Of a DNA stretch of 64,000 nt, positions 35,124-42,426 are shown in pieces. This stretch comes from Mogibacterium neglectum (lineage in GTDB: Bacteria; Bacillota; Clostridia; Peptostreptococcales; Anaerovoracaceae), in contig NZ_CP128647.1 in assembly GCF_030644205.1 (NCBI RefSeq), positions 248,001 through 312,000 on the forward strand. Reading direction: 5' to 3'. Below the pieces are notes generated by a model. That model made no database searches. It was not told the DNA's origin and saw only the letters and a list, made by a program, of their open reading frames with translations. Within the stretch, counting starts at the first letter, position 1. Each line of letters opens with the position of its first letter. Position numbers and translations under genes: made by a program.

Positions 35124-37070
35124 TTAATGCACCTCCACTTCCAGCGACTCGGAGAGCAGGTCGGTAATTTTGACTTTGATAGTTCCGCAGCCCTCCGGGA
35201 TATCGTAGATTCCCTTGACTATCTCGTTCTTGCCGGGAACATCGGTCACGGTCGGCTGCATAACTACGCCATCGTAGTTCCAGTCAATCATGATGGAGTC
35301 AACGAGTTGACTCCAGTCCTCCACATACTCTTTCTGGAGAGAGAGCTTCTGCATGAGGTTCATCGGGTAGAACGCTCTGATAACCAGCTTGCCGCCTTCA
35401 CGGACTATCTCTGCCTCGGAGTCGCGCTTAAGCTGAAGGTCTGCCTTATCGCGGAGGATGTCCATGATCTGGATATCTACCTTGTATTCGTTAAGTTCCT
35501 GTTCCAGCGCGCCCTTTAGGTCTGGCTCGTGTCCCATGCAGACGATGGTTATGCGCTCCACAGGCTGGTTCGGATTCTCCTCCTTGCGCTTCTCGTAGGT
35601 TTTGTACGGAAGGTTCGCAAGAAGCTCCTTCAAGTCTGCTTTGGTAGCGATGCGGTTGACGGGCATGATTTTTACCATCCTGCCGTCAAGTTCACCGTTC
35701 CAGACATCGCTTTGCGGGAACGGTTGGATTTCCAGAGCGGCGATGAGAAGGTCGCGGGCTTCCACAGGATTGCGGAAGAAGTCGTAGTTATTCACATTAT
35801 AGACTTCAAATCCTGTGTACTTCACACCCTCCTCCAAAGCGGTCGTATCCAGTCCCTTCGCCTTAAAGAAGTCGATTACCTTACCACGATCTTCGGCACT
35901 CAATTCGGTATTGCCGCCTGCGCTTGCTGCGGCAAGATATGGAGCAGGCTCCTCGGCCACCATCGAAAGCTGTGGCTGAATCATCTCGTAAGTTACAGGC
36001 TTATGGGTAGGCTTCAGTTCTGCAGCGATGGAGAGCAGTCTCTTGGTAGTTGTTTGAATGGCTCCGAGGTTGATGTCCGCACCAATAAAGCGCCTACCAA
36101 GTTTCATGGCAACTGCCTGCGTAGTACCGCTGCCCATAAAGCAGTCAAAAACAAGGTCACCAGGATCGGATGAAGCCTTGATGATGCGTTCGATAAGAGC
36201 TTCTGGCTTTTGAGTAGGATATTTACCTGCCACAACTTCAAGCGTGTTGCCCTTGGCCACATTCGCAGATACTTCCCACCAGTCACGAGGGATACCTTGA
36301 TTGATATAGAAGCCCTTCGATTCATCGGAGGTATCGATAATTGTACTACTACTACCAGCGAAATGTTTGTTGCTAACAAATCCGTTTTCGTCCGCATAGG
36401 CAGCCCAACGCTTTATTGTTGCTTCGCTGACAGGAAAGTCTTTTCTGTCCGGATGAATCTTATGGGCATCAGATTTTGCATAAAACAAAATCGTGTCATG
36501 ATCCCTGCCAAAAGCATGGGAAGAGCTACGCAGAGAGGTACGATAACACCAGACAATCTCATTCCTGAAATTTTCGGGACCAAATATTGGATCGCACAGG
36601 CAACGAAGCTGTGCTGACTTATGCCAATCACAATGGATGTAGATAGCACCTTTTTCGGAGAGAAGCTGGTACATAATTGTCAGTCGTTCATACATAAACT
36701 GGAGATATTCATCGTTAGACCAGATATCCCCGTACTGTTTTTCTTCAAATGATGTGCTATCTGTCTCAGCAGAACCAAGTCCACGGACGCTGATTTTCTT
36801 TTTATAGTCAGCCTTACTGTCGAACGGAGGGTCAATATAGATGAGATCGATCTGACCACGATAGTCCTTCAGCATATGGCTCATAACCTGGAGGTTGTCT
36901 CCCCAGAAAATCTTGTTGATCCATCCGTCTTGGGCATCGCCGTAAGATTCCCGCAACTGTGCAGGGTAATATTGCGATGAGCGGTAGGGACGCTTGCCCG
37001 TCCAGCGAAGTTCAGGGAACCCCTTGATCGTGGGTCTCTGTTCAAATTCAAAAGTAAGCTGCTCATCCAT
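35124..37070 (-). CDS. mod: Type III DNA methyltransferase (Mod), beta-class adenine-type
   Basis: 648 residues. Motif IV DPPF (80-83, LIYIDPPFD) comes before motif I FDCFMGSGTT (308-317), the beta-class order of type III Mod proteins. The region between holds the target recognition domain, and about 300 residues after motif I form the C-terminal part that contacts Res. Likely N6-adenine methylation of an asymmetric site; the sequence recognised is not readable. The promoter-proximal neighbour is a membrane protein gene 4 bases away. Confidence 0.92.
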   Translation of the reverse strand: MDEQLTFEFEQRPTIKGFPELRWTGKRPYRSSQYYPAQLRESYGDAQDGWINKIFWGDNLQVMSHMLKDYRGQIDLIYIDPPFDSKADYKKKISVRGLGSAETDSTSFEEKQYGDIWSNDEYLQFMYERLTIMYQLLSEKGAIYIHCDWHKSAQLRCLCDPIFGPENFRNEIVWCYRTSLRSSSHAFGRDHDTILFYAKSDAHKIHPDRKDFPVSEATIKRWAAYADENGFVSNKHFAGSSSTIIDTSDESKGFYINQGIPRDWWEVSANVAKGNTLEVVAGKYPTQKPEALIERIIKASSDPGDLVFDCFMGSGTTQAVAMKLGRRFIGADINLGAIQTTTKRLLSIAAELKPTHKPVTYEMIQPQLSMVAEEPAPYLAAASAGGNTELSAEDRGKVIDFFKAKGLDTTALEEGVKYTGFEVYNVNNYDFFRNPVEARDLLIAALEIQPFPQSDVWNGELDGRMVKIMPVNRIATKADLKELLANLPYKTYEKRKEENPNQPVERITIVCMGHEPDLKGALEQELNEYKVDIQIMDILRDKADLQLKRDSEAEIVREGGKLVIRAFYPMNLMQKLSLQKEYVEDWSQLVDSIMIDWNYDGVVMQPTVTDVPGKNEIVKGIYDIPEGCGTIKVKITDLLSESLEVEVH

Positions 37071-37074
37071 TTTA

Positions 37075-37836
37075 TTAATCCTCCTGAATAGTTTCGGTTC
37101 TTAATTGCCGTTCAATATCCGATACAGCCAGTGGAATGTACTGCTCATCCGCAGTAAGGTTACGTCTGAATAAACTGACAAATATTGCTTGATTCTGCAT
37201 CACAAGCTGTGGATTTTTCTCCAGATACGCATTGAAACACTCAAGCACATTCGGGTCAGAGAGTTTTTCCAATAAAGCCTCTCTATCGACTATCTCGGCA
37301 TTGCTGAGATTTTTAACGCCTTCTGAAACCTTTTTCTTTCCGTCAACTATTTCTGCCATACCGACAATTATCTTCATTAACTCTTGTATTGCTTCTTCCT
37401 GAGTTAGCGACTTTCGGTCAGTATCCTCGGCGTTCACGGTCCCCGTTGAAAGCATGGTATTCATAGGTTCGATTGCCGTTTGTGCAGCCTCTTCATTTTG
37501 AAGGTTGACCTGTGCCTTACATTTCTCCGCTGCCTGCGCCTTGGCTTTCTTTACCTTATGTCTGTCCCATAATTTTTTTATTCCGTAGCCCACTCCGGCA
37601 ATAGCAGCAACGATCAAACCGCCTATTGCGGCGGAGTCTGCATCAATCCCGCCTGACGGTTCTCCATCCTCGTCATTGCCATCGTCCAAAGCACTGATAT
37701 CAACGCGATTTGCGATGGAGCCATCCGTCCGTCTCGCATAGAAATCATACGATAAATTACCTTTTTGGTAATCCTCGTAGTCATCATCAGTGAGACCGAT
37801 TTTCAAGCCTCTCTCTGGGTCATATATATCCGGCAT
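37075..37836 (-). CDS. Hypothetical protein with one hydrophobic segment in the R-M/helicase operon
   Basis: 253 residues. About 88-107 (AAIGGLIVAAIAGVGYGIKKLW) is a single hydrophobic helix followed by a basic stretch (RHKVKKAKAQ), consistent with membrane anchoring. The N-terminal 85 residues are acidic; the C-terminal 150 are helical (EAIQELMKIIVGMAEIV). No family recognised. It lies 2 bases after the helicase-nuclease gene and 4 bases before mod, so it is part of the operon. A membrane-linked role in a restriction cluster is unusual. Confidence 0.7.
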   Translation of the reverse strand: MPDIYDPERGLKIGLTDDDYEDYQKGNLSYDFYARRTDGSIANRVDISALDDGNDEDGEPSGGIDADSAAIGGLIVAAIAGVGYGIKKLWDRHKVKKAKAQAAEKCKAQVNLQNEEAAQTAIEPMNTMLSTGTVNAEDTDRKSLTQEEAIQELMKIIVGMAEIVDGKKKVSEGVKNLSNAEIVDREALLEKLSDPNVLECFNAYLEKNPQLVMQNQAIFVSLFRRNLTADEQYIPLAVSDIERQLRTETIQED

Positions 37837-37838
37837 TG

Positions 37839-40724
37839 TTATTTCCTCCTGCAGTAGAATCGGAAGTCACACGCATTGCAGACCTTTGGGTCATCGGAGT
37901 AGCGGTGGAAATCCTTTTTCATTATCTTCTTGACCGTATCATCGAATACAGCCATCGTTCCTTCCACAGCGGACTTCGTATACGGATATGAGATTGTCGG
38001 CATTCCGTCATCCTCGCCGGTATAGTAGAGGTGCATCTTGCTGACTTTCTGTCCTGTGCGTTCCTCTACGAGATGGGCGTAGATATGAAGCTGCCGTCTG
38101 TATTGTTCAAGCCTTACCCGCATCTTCTCCATGTCGGGCTTGCGCTCGGCTTTGAAGTCCACGATTTCAACTGTGTCTCCCTCGCCGCGAATAAGGTCAA
38201 TCTTGCCTTCGATGATGTAGTCCGGCTTTACCAGGGAGACATCGACTTCTGCCTGTTGAATCTGCGACCAGTCGCCGTGCTGTCTGTCCACATAGCGCAG
38301 CACCTGTTTCAGAGCCGCCTCACGCTGAGGACCGGCGAGGTAGGTGTGCTCGGTTTTTGTCAGCGACACATAGTTGGAATCAAACCATCTGCTGACATTC
38401 TCCTCTGTGATAGTCTGTTCCTCGTGCCTGATTGCCGCACGGTGTATGTCCTCGATTGTTTCATGGACGAGGGTACCGAACAGCATAGCGTTTGCACGAA
38501 CCGGCTGAAAATCCAGTTCCTTGTAGAACTTGTACTGCAATGCGCAAGTTTCATAAACCGTGATGTGCGATGTGAACGAATAGGTATTCTTGATGTTCAC
38601 ATCCTTTATCGGCTTGAAGTCAAATGCCTGTATATCAAATCCAGGGCTGTCTACAGATTGAAGTTTCCCATAGATGTCTTTGAAGTAGTTGCTGGGCGTT
38701 CGCTGATCCTCACAGCAGGTCAGGATCAGTAAATCCTGTGCGCGGGAGAATGCTGTGTAGTAGAGACGCCAGAAGTCAAAGTACTTCGTGACCTCATAAG
38801 GCTCGAATGTAGATCGCTTGAAGTAACGATCCTCTACCTGCATCATCAAGTCGTTTGTGTTCTTCCTAGGCACATTGGCGAGTGAATCCACAAGGACAAT
38901 CGGGAATTCCATGCCCTTGGACTGGTGGATGGTGAGGAAGGAAACGCAGCCGCTTGGCGCGTACTCAGAATCGTCTTCGTACTCCGTGATGCCGCCGTCA
39001 AAGAGCAACCGAAGATACAGATTAAAGAGCATCTCGGTATTTGAGTCAATACGACGTTTGCCCTTGTATTCTCCGGTATCTAAGACGTCTACACGGTGTA
39101 GGTACTCAAATTTACCGATAATCTGAGTCAGTTTTGCAAGGTTTCGCGCAGGGCGGATATCGACCACACCGACATCTATGTCCGTATCAAGTATTCCTGC
39201 GAAAGGCTGGAATTCAAACAGCTGATACATGAGTCCGCAGTAAGCGTAGTCCGTTGCGTCGGTCAGACCGACATGGACTTTTCCGCGACGGCGTATCCAT
39301 TTTAAAAGCTCTGCATTCTCCGGCTGCGTGAGATATTCATTTGCAGTCATGATGCAGTTCCGGTAATAAGTCAGATATTCCGCTTGCAGGAAAGTATAGT
39401 CGCCATTCTCCAAGCCTTGGATATACCGTGGGAACATGAGCATGAGACAGCCGAGCGCAAACCGTATCTCATCCCGCTGGAAGAACATATCCGAACGTGG
39501 CGAATAAACATTTATATGGTTCTCTTCCAGGAAACGGGCAAGAGCCGTCACTCTCGGATGTTTCACCGAGTTGAAGAGAAACGCTATCTGGTTATAGTCC
39601 GTAAGTTTGCCGGACTCTTTGAGGTCATTGATGAACCGTAGGATTTTCTCGTGCCATTCATCAACATCGTCCACGCCTGCGAGTTTTACGACTGCGGGAC
39701 TGTGGAGTGTGGTTTTTTCGTGCGGTTCGATCAGCTTATCATATCTGAAGTTATCCCAGCGGAACTTGAACTTCGCACCGTCAGTGGTAGCCATCCACTC
39801 ATTGTAGAAGTTTACAATGTCGCTGTTGGAGCGGTAGTTGATGACCAACGGAATGATGCGGCATTCTCCGTCCGTGAATTTCTGTGGAAACTCCAGGATG
39901 TTTCGGATGGTCGCGCCTCTGAATCGATACAAGCCCTGGTCATCGTCACCAACCACGCAGATGTTTTTGCGGTCTCCGGCAAGCAGAAATACAAGCTGCT
40001 CCTGGATGAAGTTGGTATCCTGGTACTCATCAACCATGATATGGGTGATCTTGGAACAGAGTTCATTAAGAATTTCGGCGTTATCCTGCAGAAGGTGGTA
40101 GGCTTCAATCTGGATAGATGAGAAGTCCATCAAATTGCCTTCTGTGAGGATTTCTCGATATTCTTTCAGTATCCGTCCGAGAGCGGCAATCGACAGGTCA
40201 GAGTCCGGCATCAGTTCCTCTGGCGTTACCAATTCTTCAGAGAGGTTATTTACGTAGTTGCAGATAGCCTCGGCCTGTTTCCAAGCTCCGCTATTCGGAA
40301 GTGCAATCTCGACTTCCGAAATGTTCCTGAATCGATAGATGTTCTGGAACACCATGTACTGCTGATCAAAGGCGTCCAGGAGACGGTAGTTCCTGCGAAG
40401 TCTCGTAAACTCCAGGTTTTCTTTCAAGATGCGAAGGCAGAGTGAATGAAACGTGCCGATATACATCTCGTTTATATTCGCCACGATGCCGCGATCTGAT
40501 AACTCATTCGTTATTCTCGTAATCAGTTCCTTTGCGGCCTTTTCTGTGAAAGTGGCAATGAAGATGCTTTCAGGCTTTACGCCGCATTCTTCTATCAGAT
40601 AGATGGCGCGCCGAACGAGCGTATAGGTCTTGCCTGTTCCCGGACCTGCCGTGATGAGGACGGGACCTTCCGCAACGGATATCGCCTTTCTCTGTCCTGC
40701 GTTTGCGTTTTCAAAATCAAACAT
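37839..40724 (-). CDS. UvrD/PcrA-type helicase fused to a Cas4/AddB-like nuclease
   Basis: 961 residues. SF1A helicase with Walker A AGPGTGKT (26-33), IMVDEYQDTN (motif II), GDDDQGLYRFRGA (motif III) and LTIHQSKGMEFPIVLVDS (motif V region). The C-terminal about 240 residues are a PD-(D/E)XK nuclease (IDLIRG...VEIVDFKAE, then QYRRQLHIYA). It also has a four-cysteine set (one Cys in YETCALQY, then CxxC and a final Cys in CNACDFRFYC) predicted to bind 4Fe-4S, as in AddB and Cas4. It should unwind and cut DNA. It heads the defence operon, 23 bases after the XRE regulator. Confidence 0.9.
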   Translation of the reverse strand: MFDFENANAGQRKAISVAEGPVLITAGPGTGKTYTLVRRAIYLIEECGVKPESIFIATFTEKAAKELITRITNELSDRGIVANINEMYIGTFHSLCLRILKENLEFTRLRRNYRLLDAFDQQYMVFQNIYRFRNISEVEIALPNSGAWKQAEAICNYVNNLSEELVTPEELMPDSDLSIAALGRILKEYREILTEGNLMDFSSIQIEAYHLLQDNAEILNELCSKITHIMVDEYQDTNFIQEQLVFLLAGDRKNICVVGDDDQGLYRFRGATIRNILEFPQKFTDGECRIIPLVINYRSNSDIVNFYNEWMATTDGAKFKFRWDNFRYDKLIEPHEKTTLHSPAVVKLAGVDDVDEWHEKILRFINDLKESGKLTDYNQIAFLFNSVKHPRVTALARFLEENHINVYSPRSDMFFQRDEIRFALGCLMLMFPRYIQGLENGDYTFLQAEYLTYYRNCIMTANEYLTQPENAELLKWIRRRGKVHVGLTDATDYAYCGLMYQLFEFQPFAGILDTDIDVGVVDIRPARNLAKLTQIIGKFEYLHRVDVLDTGEYKGKRRIDSNTEMLFNLYLRLLFDGGITEYEDDSEYAPSGCVSFLTIHQSKGMEFPIVLVDSLANVPRKNTNDLMMQVEDRYFKRSTFEPYEVTKYFDFWRLYYTAFSRAQDLLILTCCEDQRTPSNYFKDIYGKLQSVDSPGFDIQAFDFKPIKDVNIKNTYSFTSHITVYETCALQYKFYKELDFQPVRANAMLFGTLVHETIEDIHRAAIRHEEQTITEENVSRWFDSNYVSLTKTEHTYLAGPQREAALKQVLRYVDRQHGDWSQIQQAEVDVSLVKPDYIIEGKIDLIRGEGDTVEIVDFKAERKPDMEKMRVRLEQYRRQLHIYAHLVEERTGQKVSKMHLYYTGEDDGMPTISYPYTKSAVEGTMAVFDDTVKKIMKKDFHRYSDDPKVCNACDFRFYCRRK

Positions 40725-40747
40725 ATATGTGCCTTACATCCTTTCGG

Positions 40748-40972
40748 TTATTCTTCAGATGCTGGACTCTCGTCCGGCACGACTTCCATAACATCAGCTA
40801 TGTCACACTGAAGAGCGGTGCATATCTTAAGAAGAACCGCTGTGCTGACATTATCCCCATGCGTGAGCTTTGCCACTGTGGATGAACTGAGCTGTGCCGC
40901 CTCTCTCAAGTCCTGCTTCTTCATGTCCTTATCGATTAGTAACTTCCATAACTTTTTATAGCTGATAACCAT
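40748..40972 (-). CDS. XRE/Cro-type transcriptional regulator of the defence operon
   Basis: 74 residues from ATG 40972, which has GAGGAG about 8 bases upstream; the open frame extends 19 codons further without a ribosome binding site. KQDLREAAQLSSSTVAKLTHGDNVSTAVLLKICTALQC is a Cro/C1 helix-turn-helix of the type found as controller proteins beside restriction systems. First gene of the operon, so it likely represses or times its expression. Confidence 0.85.
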   Translation of the reverse strand: MVISYKKLWKLLIDKDMKKQDLREAAQLSSSTVAKLTHGDNVSTAVLLKICTALQCDIADVMEVVPDESPASEE

Positions 40973-41050
40973 GCATATGCTCCTCAAATCTGTAACTCTT
41001 TGTTTCCGCCAAAAGCCTGTCTCATTCAAGTAGACCAGCAGTTACACACG

Positions 41051-41079
41051 AGTATAGTACATTATATTTCTGAAATCAA
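41051..41079 (-). promoter_or_regulatory. Promoter of the R-M/helicase defence operon
   Basis: Read on the minus strand, TTGATT (41079-41074) and TATACT (41056-41051) are spaced by exactly 17 bases, 79 bases upstream of the XRE start. It points away from the ietA promoter in the same 230-base intergenic region. Confidence 0.7.
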
Positions 41080-41184
41080 TAATTAAGTGCGAGAGATCGA
41101 AAGTATCATTTCCGATTCACAAAACCGCAAAACTTTGCCAATAAGGAAGCGTTCAATAGTGTTCAAAGAATTTTGCGTTTCCTA

Positions 41185-41219
41185 TTGACATTTGAGCCAA
41201 ATAGTGTAAACTAAAGGTT
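41185..41219 (+). promoter_or_regulatory. ietA promoter overlapped by an AACCT-NN-AGGTT operator
   Basis: TTGACA (41185-41190) and TAAACT (41207-41212), spacing 16. AAACT-AA-AGGTT (41208-41219) covers the -10 box and differs by one base from the operator repeated in front of the XRE regulator gene at 45.8-46.0 kb. Confidence 0.65.
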
Positions 41220-41260
41220 ACAGTCCCACACTATGACTGAGAAAGAGGAATCGATAGACT

Positions 41261-42424
41261 ATGAAAGCCGAATTGATCGCAAATATAATCGCCGCTCACT
41301 GCTCTGGGGACGAGGCGTCCTTCAAGAACGCATTGGAGGCTTTGGCGGAGGACGAGGATAAGAAAGGAAACAGCCGTGTTTCCAGTATGCTCCTCGATGC
41401 ATATAAAGGCAAGAACATTACACTTATGAAGAAACCTGATGTCGGGCAGCCGGCCGGAGGCGGCTTTGCCGTGCAGTCGGCAGGCGGCAGCAGTTCCTTT
41501 ACTCCGAGGGACAAGGATAGCCTCTTGGAACTGTATGACATCGTACACTCCGATATATCGCTTTCCGATGTCGTGCTGCCTGAGAACCAGCGAAAGCTCC
41601 TCCTTCAGATTTTGGAGGAACGACAGAATGACACCAAGCTGGCAAAGCACAATCTCTCTCCCGCAAACCGCCTGCTTCTCTGCGGACCTCCGGGATGCGG
41701 AAAGACGATGACGGCATACGCCATCGCACACGAACTGAATCTCCCTATGGCTTATGTGAGGATAGATGGTCTTGTGTCCTCCTACCTTGGGCAGACAAGC
41801 GTAAACTTGCGAAAGATATTCTCAAGCGTGGGCAATCAGAATATCGTTCTTTTTCTGGACGAGTTCGATGCCATCTCCAAGAAGCGTGATGACGGTCACG
41901 AGATGGGAGAACTGAAGCGTGTTGTTACGGCACTCCTCCAGAACTTCGATAATATGCCGTCAAATGTATTCTTGATTGCGGCCACCAACCATGAGCATCT
42001 CCTCGATCCCGCAATCTTCAGACGCTTCAATTACACCATCAATATAGGTTACCCTGATGCAGACCAGCGCAGCGAATTGATACAGCGGTGGTTCAAGGAC
42101 TATACCGTAGAAACTGAGGTGGACATACAGAAGTTGACCGACCTTACCGCTGACCGCAGCGTGGCTCAGATAAAGGAACTGGTTATCTCCGCCGCTAAAC
42201 GCTATGTGACTACAGATAAGCCGGTGACGATGGAGGATATGATAGAACTGCTTATCCATCAGATGACGAATAATTCTAACGGCGCAGGCGTGGTGGACGC
42301 CGCTGCTGATCTGAAAGCGAAGGGAGTGAGCATCCGTACCCTTGCAAAGGCAATCGGGATGCCGCACAACACTCTCAGCTATCAGATAAATAAGCTAAAC
42401 AAGGGCAAAGAGGTGGATGAATAG
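41261..42424 (+). CDS. ietA: AAA+ ATPase, IetA-like, with C-terminal HTH-like tail
   Basis: 387 residues. AAA+ core with Walker A CGPPGCGKT (141-149), Walker B VLFLDEFDAI, sensor 1 AATNHEH and the RRFN arginine-finger region. Upstream about 130 residues form an N-terminal domain. The last about 37 residues (KGVSIRTLAKAIGMPHNTLSYQINKL) look like a helix-turn-helix, unexpected for this family. With the subtilisin-like protease 2 bases downstream it matches the two-gene IetAS defence system (AAA ATPase plus S8 protease). The pair identity is by architecture; function is inferred. Confidence 0.8.
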   Translation: MKAELIANIIAAHCSGDEASFKNALEALAEDEDKKGNSRVSSMLLDAYKGKNITLMKKPDVGQPAGGGFAVQSAGGSSSFTPRDKDSLLELYDIVHSDISLSDVVLPENQRKLLLQILEERQNDTKLAKHNLSPANRLLLCGPPGCGKTMTAYAIAHELNLPMAYVRIDGLVSSYLGQTSVNLRKIFSSVGNQNIVLFLDEFDAISKKRDDGHEMGELKRVVTALLQNFDNMPSNVFLIAATNHEHLLDPAIFRRFNYTINIGYPDADQRSELIQRWFKDYTVETEVDIQKLTDLTADRSVAQIKELVISAAKRYVTTDKPVTMEDMIELLIHQMTNNSNGAGVVDAAADLKAKGVSIRTLAKAIGMPHNTLSYQINKLNKGKEVDE

Positions 42425-42426
42425 GT

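Noticed and set aside
32544-36617. Plus-strand ORFs opposite res and mod (up to 310 residues)
   Set aside because: They lack ribosome binding sites and recognisable domains and mirror the codon pattern of the true minus-strand genes.
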